NCBI GenBank assembly: GCA_030765065.1
Contig: CM060977.1
Location: 92,583,795 to 92,647,794, forward strand
DNA length: 64,000 nt
Direction: 5' to 3'
Source of the DNA: Deroplatys truncata
Lineage: Eukaryota; Arthropoda; Insecta; Mantodea; Mantidae
The position numbers and the translations under genes were made by a program. The notes under the pieces are model-generated. The model saw only the letters and a program-made list of their open reading frames with translations. It did no database searches and was not told where the DNA came from. Below are positions 44,346 to 56,030 of this stretch, piece after piece (the first letter of the stretch is position 1; the number at the start of each line of letters is the position of its first letter).

Positions 44346-44885
44346 ACTATAGTGCATTGGGTTTTTTCGACATAGTCTCCATATCGGTTTAGGCACATGT
44401 CGCTTCGTGGAATGGGTTTGAGTGTTCCCCCCTGGTAAAAATACTATCTTTGTGGTTTAGCACGTTGTCTTATAGTGTTTCACCTTCTCATCAGAGGTGA
44501 ACCGTCGGCCTCCTAGTAGCCCCTTCAAGTGAGGAAAAAAGGTGAAAATCGCTTGGAGTGATATCCGGGCTGTAAGGAGGGTGGTCGATGATGTCCCAAC
44601 AAAACTGTTTCAACAGCATAATGATCTTCTGGACTGCATGAAGTCGCGCGTTGTCGCGAAGGAAGATGACGCCCTCGACGATAAGTCCTGGTCGTTTCCT
44701 CCGGATTGCTTCGCGTAATCTGTCAAGGTACTCGCAGTATCGGTCAGCGGACACTGTGTACCCTCTTTCTAAAAAAACTCCACGTATATGACACCCGCAC
44801 TGTCCCAGGACACTGGATCACCTTCCCGGCAGATGGCGTTACCTTAAACTTCTTTGTCTTTGGAGAGGAGTGTGTTTCCACTCCA
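44346..44885 (-). mobile_element. mariner fragment (3' two fifths), nested between family A copies
   Basis: Only the C-terminal coding part of a mariner remains. The left edge lies at about 44346, just past the family A sequence; no inverted repeat could be matched on the right. Confidence 0.8.
44360..44885 (-). pseudogene. mariner transposase pseudogene, C-terminal part
   Basis: On the minus strand SMEWKHTPL opens the fragment (the block that follows the first catalytic Asp). It leads in shifting frames to GVFLERGYTVSADRYCEYLD and RLREAIRRKRPGLIVEGVIF. FLRDNARLHAVQK keeps the second catalytic Asp but has Arg for His. DIIDHPPYSPDITPSDFHLF holds the third Asp. The tail reads GGRRFTSDEKVK and NRYGDYVEK-like sequence. 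The N-terminal DNA-binding domains and first Asp are absent. Confidence 0.88.
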
Positions 44886-44894
44886 TTGACTACC

Positions 44895-45345
44895 GCTTAC
44901 CGCTTTTGTATAATTTTGCATAACTGTTAAGCGCTAGACGAAAACGCCTTACACAAAAGATATAGATCTTTTTAAAACATACAATTTATTTCAAGTAACC
45001 TTTTTTTTTGGGGGGGGGGCTCCAGCCATTTCAGAGGCAAGTGTTATTAATGGTTCGATTTGTACTGTATTTGCCATTCCTTCTAAGTCTCGTGGATTTT
45101 CTGTTGTTTCTGGCGAATTTACGGGAACAGTATGAAATTTTAAGGCCAGCATATAGCATGCAGTACTTAAACATTGGACTATTGCTGTTCTGTTTTGTAT
45201 CTATAGAAAAGTGTGTACCTGTTTCTGCAAATGTTTATTTGGATTAAAATGTAGTAGATATAAAAATAAGCTTTAGTAAGAATAATTTGTATACATACTA
45301 GTAAACGATAGAGGGTAGAGAATGTCGTGTGAATCTAACATCAAG
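44895..45345 (-). repeat. family A fragment, subfamily A2, 5' half in reverse
   Basis: tgtataattttgcataactg, taagcgctagacgaaaacgc, taaggccagcatatagcatg and gtagagaatgtcgtgtgaat to the family 5' end. A T10G10 run (45001-45020) replaces the usual sequence at one point. Confidence 0.85.
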
Positions 45346-45464
45346 TTTTTATTTTTAGTTTGTAGGCGGGCCAAATAAACTCAGCTCTTAGTTTGACAAG
45401 CTCTCTCGTTACGTCTCTGCTCAACTATGTAGACTTTGGATTTTTTCTGTAAAGTGGTGTAGAA

Positions 45465-45560
45465 TTCACAGTACAAAGCGACAGACGAGTATCATAAAAA
45501 TTATACTAAAGATATACATCTCGTCTCCAAGAGAAAACCTATTTCAAATTAAAGAGGAAG
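45465..45560 (-). repeat. decayed family A fragment
   Basis: agtacaaagcgacagacgag, tactaaagatatacatctcg and cctatttcaaatta match the middle of A2 in reverse. Confidence 0.55.
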
Positions 45561-46193
45561 TTACAATTTAAAGGTGTTCACAGAAAATTAGAAGTATTAT
45601 ATTTTGGAAACTCTCGTCACTTAAGTCTCCCGTAAGAACAGGAGTAATAATTCACAGAAGGTGGTCTCTGTTCCATTAGAAATGTATAACAGCGTCGCTT
45701 GCTGAGCGTGCGTGAATAGATGCACATGTCTAACAACGAATGGTATGGGTGTAATTTGAATTCTGGAGAAGGAGAATTTCCTAACGGCGGAAACTTGAAC
45801 CACCACATTTGCAGGAGGAGATTTAGTTCTAGTACTACATACTGTGCTTCGAAATTGGAAATAGATTGTAGGCAACTATCCGAGTAATGATATTCAATTA
45901 CTTCGCACCTGGGTTCTACCCATGCTTTGCATAATTTACCATAATATTGTGAAATATGGACTCGCTACTGGCCCAAACTCTGCTTCACACACATTGGATT
46001 TATATACGCACAGCGCAGATAGCCACGGGTTTATGTTGGGGTTCCAGTTATAATCGTGAGGGACTTCACGTGCAGTGTTAAAAAAGCTGAGTTAAGTTTG
46101 TAGTAGTAATAGCGGTTTGAGTGGCGCAAAACTGCGGCGGTCATCAGCACCACCCTCTGGCTATAAATTTATTCAAGTCAGTACACCAATGCA
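45561..46193. other. no gene recognised
   Basis: Two overlapping minus-strand frames (45617-45875) are open but show no domain. Confidence 0.5.
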
Positions 46194-47119
46194 ATAAAAT
46201 CTGATGTGTTACACTCATGACTACTTTACAAACTCTTTATTCTCCATCTAGTTCATATTAATCGAGATAAATATTTGCAGAACCTATCTTTTGACATGCA
46301 AAGAGAATTACATTTTACACATAGCGACGAGTTCTAAAAATATTTGAGTATTGCTTAAGGCGTACCATTTTCCCCTTGTTTTGTATTTGCAGGGGCAATA
46401 GCAGTAGCCTTTAAACATAGACATATCTCTTAATAGCTGATTGCTATGTGCAACACCATTCTCTTTGCCACAGATTAATACTCTTTGCATATCCAAGACA
46501 AAAAATGGATAACGAATTCCCATTTGAGAAAATAAGTATTGAAAAGTTTAAGAGAATAACAAGGAATATCTCGAAAATGGTTCACTCAACAACAAAAAAT
46601 GTATGACATAAATTGTGTATTTTAATGAGATTTACATTTTTTGTGTAGTAAAATTTTGTCTGTTTCTTATGGTTTACCAGTTATGCAAAAGACGTTCACA
46701 ATGAAGAATACTTTTGGAGACATTCCCAGAAAATTCAAGATATGCATTTTATTTGTCATGAAAATATCTTAAAAATATAATATTTTAATCAAAATCGTTA
46801 GAGCCATTTTTGAAAAAATTAAAATTTTCGAAAAATGTTCCATGTAAAGGGTAATCTTGGGTGGGGAGATTTTCTTGAAGACCTTCGTGTCACATCTTTA
46901 GATGATGCTGAACCTAAATACCAAGTTTGGTGTTTATCCGACTGTTCGTTTCTGAATTATGCTGTTCAGACACACACACACACGGACATGTTTCCAAAAA
47001 TGCTTTTTTTGGATTCAGAGGGTCTCAAAACATGTATTCCCGGTGAAATCTCGGTATCGAATATTTGGGTGAAATACAATACTTCCCCTGCTTACTATAC
47101 GTAGTAGAGAAAGTAAAAA
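46194..47119 (+). repeat. family A copy, subfamily A1, full length
   Basis: Starts aaaatctgatgtgttacact and ends tactatacgtagtagagaaa. The CA tract is at 46971-46984. It is about 90% identical by eye to the 30.2-kb copy over the 3' part. Confidence 0.94.
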
Positions 47120-47296
47120 ACAAAACAAGTACCAGTCAACTCAGATTACAGATGCAGCTCTGGTTATATAATCACATTCTGGTACAAAATCAATACATTC
47201 AGAGCATTCACATAAAGAAACACCAGGATTACAAAAGTAGAAGTAGTAAATCAACATCTAAGCAATAGAAATCTTACAGAATATGGCAAATAAGAG

Positions 47297-47915
47297 CTAA
47301 CCCTGAGCAAATGTAAACGTTAAATGCAATTCTACAGAGTTATAAAAAACAATAACACACGAGAAACTTCCTTCTTTAATAATCCAATTAATTCCAATCA
47401 CAAACTGTCCATGCAAGGCACCAACCTCGCACACTTGCCTCCCCGCCACTCCAGCACCAAAATCACCCAAGTACATCAACGTATTTTTAAACTCCTTCAC
47501 CACACTCTTTTTCCAAACTCTCACGAAAACTCTTCCCTGCCAACTCGCCCTTTCCCCCACAAATGCGGATACAGAAAGTATAGTCACATTTCGAAATTGG
47601 AACCTTAAGTCTATTTTACATAATCTTGCATTAACTGGGCCAAATCTATTAGGCTCTGCTTTATTCCCTTTGCGATAATAAATCCTATCTTGTGTAGTCC
47701 AGGCTCAGCTGATCCACAATACAAGAATGTGTAATCCTGTTTATCTATTCTTCCTTTTCCACTCCAACGTTTTTCTTGCAACACTAATATCCAGCCAATA
47801 CCTTAAGAGTTATTTGTCACTTCTTTCATTTTTCCAGGTCATAACATAGTTTGAACATTCCAAGTTGCCAACAACAAACCATCCTTAACAAGGTTTTTAC
47901 AAGTGTGGTTGAGAG
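47297..47915 (-). pseudogene. LINE ORF2 N-terminal endonuclease remnant
   Basis: On the minus strand near 47870 the start reads TWNVQTM-like sequence (LATWNVQTMLRPGKMKEV in one frame). Next come LVLQEKRWSGKGRIDKQDYT and FLYCGSAEPGLHKIGFIIAK. Then VTILSVSAFV precedes TLMYLGDFGAGVAGRQV, with HGQFVIGIN further on. These correspond to the TWNV, LQE-x-RW, SVYAPT and GDFNA blocks of an apurinic-type endonuclease, which nicks the target DNA for LINE integration. The Asn of GDFNA is Gly, and frameshifts separate the blocks. No reverse transcriptase follows, so this is a fragment. It may be the same family as the LINE at 14.2-15.7 kb. Confidence 0.8.
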
Positions 47916-48079
47916 TTCCATGCTTAACCCCAAACTGGAGGACCAGGTCTCCTTATTTCTCATTCCAAGAGACAGGGTGGACTGGTTATACCCCCAGACA
48001 CTGGGTGGCTCAGGTACCTCGGGGTCGCCACTCCCGTACTCAACAACGTGAGCCCCTGAGGGCCTTAAGTTTGTGCCAT

Positions 48080-48365
48080 GTACACCGACCGCGTAAAATG
48101 TGACCCATTCTCCAAGATCTCATTAGTAAGATTTCCACCTTTAAGTAACCAACTTTTGACTCCAAGTTCTCACATAGTATCAGTTCTCTATGTGACTGGT
48201 CCGAAAAAATATCACGTATACGTAAAAGGAACCAATTAACGGTTCTATAATCGATGTAAATTAAGGAATACTTCAAATCTTGCCTATACTAAAGTGTTTC
48301 GGGACAATTTGTGCTTAAGGAAAGTCTGAACCAATACAGGCATAATTCGGCCTTAGACAGTGGCG
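48080..48365 (+). repeat. family C copy, forward, partial
   Basis: tttaagtaaccaacttttga, atgtgactggtccgaaaaaa, aaaaggaaccaattaacggt and tataatcgatgtaaatta match the 22.45-kb copy. Confidence 0.68.
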
Positions 48366-48430
48366 GCTGCTGTATTAGTGCGCAGCAGTTGTTAACCACT
48401 AACCTTTCACACCTTGCGGATTTTTTTTTT

Positions 48431-49335
48431 GTTATTTTCTCTACTACGTATAGTAAGTCGGAAAAGTATTGCATTCCACCCAAAAATTAGATACCTAGAT
48501 TTCACTGAGAATAAAAATGCTTTTAGATGCTCTGAATGCAAATAAAGCCTATTGGAAACATGTCCGTGTGTGCCTGTTTGTGAACAGCATAACTCAAAAA
48601 CGAAAAGTCCGATAAAAACCCTTGGTATTTGAGTCTAGTATCTTCTAGGAATGCAACAAGAAGATTTTCAGAAAGATCCCCACCCCATATTACCCTTTAC
48701 ATGGAACATTTTTAGAAAATATTTATTTTCTCCAAAATACCTCGAACACTTTTGATTAAAATATCATATGCTTATGGTATTTTCATGGAAAATGAAATGT
48801 ATATCTTGAATTTTCTGGGAATGTCCCCAAAAGTCTTCATTCTGAATGACGTTTGTGCAACTGACAAACCGTAAGAGCTAGACAAAATTTTACTACACAA
48901 AAAATGTAGATCTCGTTAAAACGCACAATTTGTCATGCATTTGTTTTCTGTTGTGAAGCATTTCCCATATATTCCTTGTTATTTGTTTGAATTTTCCAAT
49001 ACTTATACCTTTTCTCAAATGGGCATTCATTATTCCTTTTGTGTGTGTGTGTGTGTGTGGTGTGTGTGTGTGTGTGGTGTGTGTGTGTGTGTGTGTGTGT
49101 GTGTCCTGGACATACAAAGAGAATAGAATGTTCCACATAGCAATCAGCTCTTAAAATATTTGACTATCGCTTAAAGCCTACCATATTCACCTTGCACCTA
49201 CAAGAAAGTTAGCAATAAGATAATTTCTGCAAATGTTTATCTCGATTAACATGAAGTAGATGGAGAATAAGGGTTTGTAAAAATAGTTTGTACAGGAGCA
49301 GAGAAAGTGAGTGCAACAAAGATGTTTTTCTTGGA
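48431..49335 (-). repeat. family A copy, subfamily A1, reverse, full length
   Basis: gttattttctctactacgta to gagcagagaaagtgagtgca and a decayed terminal acaaagatgttttt. A large GT expansion (49040-49103) sits near the 5' end, not at the usual CA site, which here reads cgtgtgtgcctg. Confidence 0.92.
49040..49103. repeat. (GT)n microsatellite, interrupted
   Basis: Three GT runs separated by single ggt interruptions, inside the A1 copy where other copies have tttttatgtcctgga. Confidence 0.95.
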
Positions 49336-49513
49336 ATGCTATTAAACGTGACGTATGTATAGTAATTTAATTTCTGTGGCGTTATATCTACCGCGCTACT
49401 CCTCTAAACTGGATGAAATGACAACACGGTCGTTAGCACATCTTGATTTGTGCACATTTTAGAAACCTTTGCGCATGCGCAACTGGTATGTCGTAAATAC
49501 CTCGAGTCAAATA

Positions 49514-50182
49514 CGAGGGTATTTTGGAAGCAAGTACCGGTTTAATTTTTTGCCGCTACAGCCCTGCAGTTGCGATTTTCAGCATGCGCGATCACTTCCT
49601 CCATTATTAGAAAGCCAGACGCAACTGTGAGGAATCGTCACTTAGTGTTTTCGTGTTGGTAGACCGTTTTGAAATGTTAAAAACAATCGAACGACCCGGC
49701 GACTGTGAAGTCATATCAGTTGTTTGAATCCGAGAAATGCTACGCCAACAAATATTCATCGCCAATTTTGTGAGGTTTATGGGGAAACAATGAGTGACAA
49801 TGGCTGGCCACATACAGCCAAACAAACTGAAGAACGGATCGCATCATATGGTTGAGAACAATTCGACCATCATCCCCACAGTCCGGATTTGAAATAAAGT
49901 GATTTTTATCTGTTTCTTCATGTGAAGAAATTCCTTGGTAGAAAACATTAACTACGATGATGATGGTGGTGTGAAGTGCAGACTTGGCTTTCATCACAGA
50001 CTGCATCATTCTTTGAAGAATACAAAAAAGGGGTTTCCCATTACGATAAGTGCCTGATTAACGGCAGTGACTATGTGAAGAAGTAGTGCAAGGTTAAGGT
50101 AATGAATGACAAAGTTTTTGGAAAATAATGCTCTGTTATTTTTTAAGAAAATTGTCGGTACTTACTTTAAAAACTGGGCTCG
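49514..50182 (+). mobile_element. mariner element with internal deletion (669 bp)
   Basis: Inverted repeats CGAGGGTATTTTGGAAGCAA (plus) and CGAGCCCAGTTTTTAAAGTA (minus), with an inner accgg / ccggt match. TA at 49512-49513 and 50183-50184. Confidence 0.85.
49676..50086 (+). pseudogene. mariner transposase pseudogene, centre deleted
   Basis: LKTIERPATVKSYQLFESEK begins the N-terminal region. After about 49790 the sequence jumps to DNGWPHTAKQTEE (second catalytic block, HDNARPH type) and GWEQFDHHPHSPDLK, with SDFYLFLHVKKFLG (third Asp). SFFEEYKKGVSHYDKCLING and DYVKK form the C-terminus before the stop at 50086. The linker and first catalytic Asp are lost and stops are present. Confidence 0.85.
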
Positions 50183-50184
50183 TA

Positions 50185-50564
50185 CATACGGATCGTGCAC
50201 ACTTGAAGACGTTCAGGAAGCTGCTACCACTACAATTTTACGTTACTGCCACTCGATGGTAGCGCTACGGCAGAAGTAGATAGCGTGTACGAGCGCGGAA
50301 GCTTCCTCCAGTTATTCAAGACCGTCCATACTCTCAACTACAATAATTAATTTACACATTACTTCGTTATTGCCTTGAAACGCTGTTCTTTTGTCTGACA
50401 ATCTTATACATATTAATTACTATTCTTATTACTATTATTCATCATAATTGTTGTTTTTGGGTTCGGTTACAGTTATCAATTTGTTCATTGTGAACATAAA
50501 TTCTATTTCATTTACGGGGCTATCTGGCTATAAATTTTTGTGAACTTCCAAAATACATACTCAT
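50185..50564. other. no gene recognised
   Basis: A GC-richer piece at 50190-50340 has weak internal symmetry (ttcaggaagctgctacc against ggaagcttcctcc), possibly a small fold-back element. The rest is AT-rich. Confidence 0.4.
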
Positions 50565-50720
50565 GAGGCCACTGCTTCTAGAGGAAAGAGCAAATAATCA
50601 TTTTCATGTGTTGCTAAACTGGACGACAGCTACTATGGGAGAGCAAAATGGAGACCAAGCTAATAAGAAAATGTTAGCGCAGAATGAAAATGCTACGTTT
50701 AAGTGTATTAGAAGAAAAAT
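50565..50720 (+). repeat. family C fragment
   Basis: cttctagaggaaagagcaaa, ataatcattttcatgtgttg and gctacgtttaagtg match family C. A family A copy begins just after it. Confidence 0.6.
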
Positions 50721-50727
50721 AATATCC

Positions 50728-51074
50728 TGGTGTTACATTAACATGACTTTCTCTACACCCTAGTGGGTATACAGATTACTCTTAGATATGCTTTTGTCTA
50801 TCACTTACGTTTACTAGTTATACAAGGTTATATAAAATTCCCTCCAAATGAGCAGAACTTCAAAGGCTTCCCAGAAATTTCAAGATATACATTTTGTCAT
50901 GTAAACATCATTAATATGTGGTATATTTAATCAAAATCCTTAGAGCAATTTTTTAAAAATCAAAACTTTCGAAAAATATTCAATATAAAGGGTAGTTGAG
51001 GTCATGGGGATTTTCTGCAATATATCCCAAACAACAAGTTTGGTGTTACTAGGTACGTGGTAGAGAAAGTAAAA
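50728..51074 (+). repeat. family A copy with internal deletion
   Basis: Both ends are present (ggtgttacattaacatgact and aggtacgtggtagagaaagt) but the copy is only about 350 bp. It lacks the left third, and the sequence between aatatatcccaaac and ggtgttactaggtacgtgg (including the CA tract) is shortened. Confidence 0.82.
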
Positions 51075-51105
51075 TAGTGGGTAGAGTTCATGTGAACGTA
51101 ACACT

Positions 51106-51850
51106 TTACTTTCTTTACCACGTATAGTAAGTAGGGAGAAAAATTAAATATCGAGATTCCACCGAAAATACATGATTTGGGTCCCCTGAATCAGAAAAAG
51201 AATTAGGCATAACTCAAAAACAAAAGGTCAGATAAATACCAAACTTGGTACTTAGGTTCAGGTTTTTTCAAAGACGCGACACAAACATTTTCAAGGAAAT
51301 CCCCCCACTACCCTTTACAAGGAACATTTTTCGAAAGGTTTGATCTTCTCAAAAATTTCTCTAACGATTTTGATTAAAATATCATATGTTTAAGATACTT
51401 TCATGGCAAATGAAATATACATAATGAATTCTGTCCTCAATGTCCAAAAGTCCTCTTCATTCCGAATGACTTTTGCGTAGCTGGTAAACCGTAAGAGATG
51501 ACAAAATTATATTATAAAAAAAATGTACATCTCATCAAAGCATAGAATTTATGTTATATACTTTTTTGTTGAGAGAACCATTTCCGAAACATTCCTTGTT
51601 ATTTGTTTGAATTTTCCAATACTACTTTTTCTCAAATGGGAATTTGTTATTCGTTTTTTTATGTCCTGGACAAGCAAAGAGAATGGAATGCCCCACATAG
51701 CAAACAGCTCTTAAAATATTTGACCATCACTTAAAGCCTACCACATTCCCCTTGCACCTACAAGAAAATTAGCATGAAGTATATGAAGAATAAGCGTTTG
51801 TAAAAATAACTTGTACAAGAGTAGAGAAAGTCATGCGAGTGTAACACATT
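51106..51850 (-). repeat. family A copy, subfamily A1, reverse
   Basis: tttactttctttaccacgta to gagaaagtcatgcgagtgta and acacattgag. The CA tract is lost. It lies 3' end to 3' end with the deleted forward copy; the spacer (51080-51105) contains gtagagttcatgtgaacgta, itself like a family A 5' end in reverse. Confidence 0.88.
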
Positions 51851-52514
51851 GAGTTTCTTTTGCCGAATTTTAGCTATTCCGTTATTATAATCCAGTTTTC
51901 ATTTCCATAGGGTAGTAATATGATAAAACTACCAGACGACTTTAAGAGCTGGTTAGTTAAGCAGAGTGGTTTTTCGCTGTATTCGTCCGTCAAGTACATT
52001 AACTAGAATTTAATTGTAAACATTTGAGTTAGCGATGCTGGGTTCTCCGGCGATACAGAAGAGATGGCGCGCTTTGAATCAGGTGCTGGCTACCCCAGTG
52101 AGCTCATATTTCTAATGAGCAGCCCTGCAGTATGTCAGAGGCCCAACCATACACTCTCATTAATGCAAAAGGAAAACACGGTAACGAAGGCTTGTTCAGA
52201 TGCCCGCCCGTGCGTCGATTTTCCTGCGTAATCAACCCTAAGCAATCAATAAGGGATCCATCCCTTGGATTCACGAGGTTCGGCCATCCGATACTGCGAT
52301 ATTCATAGCATCTAGCATTAATTACCTGCCGAACATAAATATAGCAACAACTAGAAATGTTAATTAATGGCGAGACAACATTTTAGTTTTCCTTTAGCCA
52401 TAAGTTGGAGTTTCCTTTTTAATTTTATATAGACTTAAAAATTGTTGATACAAAGCTTATATTTTAAATATTTTTTAAAAAATTGTATGTGAATCCTGTA
52501 TCACTTCACAGAAA
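51851..52514. other. no gene recognised
   Basis: GC-richer at 52040-52300, including the palindromic aagggatccatccctt. No coding assignment. Confidence 0.45.
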
Positions 52515-53350
52515 GAAATTCAGCTACATTCATATAACTTTCTCTAACCTCTTATCACATACTAGCGAGTATAAGTTTTTCTTACGCAAGTGTATTTTCC
52601 TACCTACTTCATTTTAATCGAGATAAACCTTTTCGGAAACAGCTACATCACACATTTCGTATTAGATACAAAGGGAACAGCGATAACCAAATATTTAAGA
52701 ACTGGGCGCTATATGCTGCCTTAAAAATCCATACTGTTTCCATGGCATCGCGAGGAACAGCTGATAATCAACAGGACTTTAAGGAATTGAACAATTAGAA
52801 CCACTAATAACGGATATCTCGGAAAAGGCCCATAACACAAAAAAACTTATTTGAAACAAATTTAAAGAGATCTACATTCTTGGTGCAGTGCGCTTTCGTC
52901 TATCGCTTAACGTTTACCAGTTATACAGGATTATATAAGATCCCTTCCGAATTAAGGGGACTCTCAGGATATTCCCAGAAAATCTAAAATATACATTTTA
53001 TTTGTCATGTAAATATGTTTAATGTACGGTATTTTAATTAAAATCGTAATGCCATTTTTTTTAGAAAATCAGGGAATTCGAAAAATGCTCCGTGTAGAAG
53101 GTAGTAAGGATTGGGGAAAATTCCTTGAAAATTTTCATGTCGCACTTTTGAAAGGCACTGAACTTAAATACCCAAATTGGTGTCTATAAGAATTTCTGTT
53201 TTTAGTTAGCTGTTCACACACACACACACACACACACACAAACGCGCGCGCGCGCTCGGACCTTCTTTTAAAATGCTATTTTAGAGTTGAGGAGGCCTCC
53301 AAACATATTTCTCATGAAATCTTGACCTAGAGGTTTTGAATGGAATGCTA
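52515..53350 (+). repeat. family A copy, subfamily A2, forward
   Basis: ctacattcatataactttct, gatacaaagggaacagcgat, aactgggcgctatatgctgc, attttaattaaaatcgtaat and ttgacctagaggttttgaat. The internal tract is enlarged: (CA)n then (CG)n at 53214-53257. The last ~40 bp are missing. Confidence 0.9.
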
Positions 53351-53726
53351 TAAATTGATATTGCTGTTAATCGTGGTAACTACTGTGTACTCAAACAATG
53401 TGGTTTGTTTCTTGCAAATATATCTTTGCTTTCAACAGCCTTTTCTGTGAATGACATTTTATGGTATATATTATCCATTTCCTAATAAACTTTAAATATA
53501 TCCAATTTAAATTTTAGTATGATAAAAGAAATCTCCGAGTTTTTTCTTGGACCTACTTTGGTATTAAAAACATTGTTATAAAAATGCTTATAAATTTTAA
53601 TGAAAATGTGGTATAATTAAGAAAAACTATCTTACTTAAGGGCAACTTGTTGTCAATCAGCTATAAAAACATTGCATTTTTCTTTCAATATTCAAATAGA
53701 CATTCTTTTCTGAATATATTGATATA
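53351..53726. other. no gene recognised
   Basis: AT-rich DNA up to the TA border of the Tc1-like element. Confidence 0.5.
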
Positions 53727-55248
53727 CACTGGTGTGCAAAACCTAAGGACGAGATGGGTAAAGTAACAAATGAACTACTTCGTGGAAGTAGATGAAGGTG
53801 CAGGAGCATGTTGCCAGAGGTTCCTCACACGTGCACAGAAAGCTGGACGTCACATGGCGTGATGTAGCGAGCGTGATGTGTTGCCAAATGGGTCTGGCCC
53901 CGCAACACAGGGCAGTTAATGAAACAGGACAAGACGGTGTGTGGCTTAGCGAGCGTTACGGTGCACTGTAGTGGTGTTCTTCATTTTAACAAGACCCGTA
54001 GACACCATTTTGATGACTTCACAGGGAAGAATCATCGGGAAACTGGAAGAAGGGCAAAGTGTGACGAGTTTGAAATTGCTCACAGCATTGTTTCACGTGA
54101 ATGGGGAACCTTCCAAACCACAGGCACTGCTGTCCTAAGGAGAGGTGGTGGTCGACCACGCTCAACTACAGCAGTAGCTGACCGCTACATTGTGCAACAG
54201 GCAAGAATGGATCCACGCCAAACAGCGAGTGCAATTGCAACCACATTTAACAGGACAGCTAGACACCAAATCTCACAACCACACAGTGGCACGGCGACTA
54301 CACAGAGGTGGTCTCTTTGCCCAACGGCCTGTACGTTGTGTTCCATTGACATTCGTACATCGGCGATGCCGTTTGCGATGGTCCCAAGAGCATCAAAATT
54401 GGACCAAAGAGGAATGGGGTCGCGTGCTCTTCTCGGATGAGAGCAGATTCAGTCTAAGTAGTGATTCTGAACGTACCCTCATCTGGCGAGAGGTGGGAGC
54501 ACGTAATGAAACCAGGAACATTCTTGAACATGATCGTTTAGTGGCCCGGGTGTTAGGATTTGGGGGGCATAATGTTGCATGGGCGCACCGATCTCCAAAT
54601 CTTTGAACACGGTACGCTCATTGGTCAACGTTATTGTGATACTGTACTCCTTCCCCATGTGCGTCTTTTCATGGGTGCAGTCGGCCCTGACTTCATTTTA
54701 TGAATGACAATGCGCGACCGCATCGAACAGCACAGATGGAGGATCTCTTGGAACGAGAGGATATTCGGCAAATGGACTCGCCTACCCGTTCCACGATTTA
54801 AATCCCATCGAACACGTGTGGAATGCTTTGGGGAGACGCATTGCAGCACATCCACATGCACCAAAGACCATCCAACAGTTGTCAACAGCGCTGGTGGAGG
54901 TATCAAACGCCCTACACAAGAACTGCTTACCAACCTTGTGACCAGCATGGGAGCACAATGCAGAGCATGCATTGCTGTCCGTGGCGATCATACACCCTTT
55001 TAGGCACCATGTATCTGTTTCTGTAAATCTAGAGAGGCATCATATGTCGTATTGACTTTAGTGAAGCTTATGGTCTGTGAATAAAAGTGGCATTTCTGTT
55101 CGTCTCATTGCATATTTCGTTTAGTTGTCTACTGTAGCATACCGTAGCAGTTTCCTTTATGTATGATTAAAGTTTCATCGAGCTATGTTACTTGGCAGTG
55201 TCACGGCATGCAAAGATTACTTTCGTCCTTAGGTTTTGAACACCAGTG
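53727..55248 (+). mobile_element. Tc1-like element (1522 bp)
   Basis: Inverted repeats CACTGGTGTGCAAAACCTAA (plus) and CACTGGTGTTCAAAACCTAA (minus), continuing ggacga on both sides. TA at 53725-53726 and 55249-55250. It encodes one transposase pseudogene on the plus strand. Confidence 0.95.
53997..55003 (+). pseudogene. Tc1-like transposase pseudogene (DD34E)
   Basis: It opens with RRHHFDDFT and GRIIGKLEEGQSVTSL (first DNA-binding helices), then RGGGRPRSTTAVADRYIVQQ with the GRPR linker typical of Tc1 proteins. RRLHRGGLFAQRPVRCVPLT and RLRWSQEHQNWTKEEWGRVL follow. LFSDESRFSLSSDSERTLIW holds the first catalytic Asp. The block HVRLFMGAVGPDF and NDNARPHRTAQMEDLL holds the second Asp, and DLNPIEHVWNALGRRIAAHP the Glu; allowing for one shift the spacing is 34 residues. 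The end is ACIAVRGDHTPF and a stop at 55003. At least four frame changes break it (for example after QISQPH and after MDSPTRS). Typical length of about 340 residues is otherwise kept. Confidence 0.93.
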
Positions 55249-55250
55249 TA

Positions 55251-55729
55251 CAATTTATGGGTTGTTGCACACTTTATGGCTGTTAGATTCGCAATTATGT
55301 ACATGTCATATTTAAATAATGAATATGCATTGGTTGGAGATTCCTTGCAATTTTCCGCAACCTACAATTTTGTATATTTACGTACCATTATCTCCAAAAC
55401 TGTTACAGAAATATAAATTTTGTGATAAGCTAAACCATCATATATACTTTAAAATGAGTGGAACAGTTTTGCCATTATTTATATAATTTGGAGTGAAGAA
55501 TTCTATGCATTGAAACATCAAAATAAAAATTTTAAACTATATATTAACTGTGATATTTACTAAATTATATTAAAAAATTAATCCACTCATTTTGTCAGAA
55601 ATACTATTTTCTGGATGAAATATGTTTAGACTCATTAGAACGTATTCTTTCTTAAATATGATACTTAAAATAAGTTTGGCAGCCTAAAATTTGTATTCTA
55701 TGTAATGTGTCATTTTCGCCTTCCCTTCT
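55251..55729. other. no gene recognised
   Basis: Very AT-rich, no open frame or repeat border. Confidence 0.5.
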
Positions 55730-56030
55730 TACACCGCTACATTCAGGAGTATGTCTCGCTCTTTAAGCAAAAAACGTTCCAGAAATATGTCGTCACCCAT
55801 AACGTGGTTCTGGTAGCACGACATTAAGGTTGTCCGGAGCCACGATTGGCTGGCACGTTGACGTCTTCGCTGGCTGCGTCATCTACTTCAACGGCACCAC
55901 TGCTAATCTCACCCGGCAGGACGACAGTTACTCTACAAGGAGGAGTAGAGCAGGCAGGCAGGCAGGCAGGCAGGCAGCCAGCCAGCGAGCGAGAGCTGGC
56001 GAGTTTGGCGTATGCAGCCTAGGGTAACGT
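55730..56030 (+). promoter_or_regulatory. CpG-richer patch, weak promoter/first-exon candidate
   Basis: In a surrounding AT-rich stretch this part has many CpG words, a CCAAT box in reverse (cgattggctggcacg), gttgacgtctt and gctgcgtcatc words, and a GGCA run (55953-55978) followed by cgagcgagagctggcgag. A weak donor-like GGTAACG follows. The composition is that of an insect 5' noncoding exon, but no coding exon follows within the window and a SINE or other repeat is equally possible. Confidence 0.25.
55952..55980. repeat. (GGCA)n short tandem repeat
   Basis: Six to seven units of ggca/gcca in the GC-richer patch. Confidence 0.9.

Noticed and set aside
48893..49138. His-Thr-rich or Cys-Val-rich frames around 49.0-49.1 kb
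   Set aside because: They are translations of the GT/CA microsatellite in different frames.
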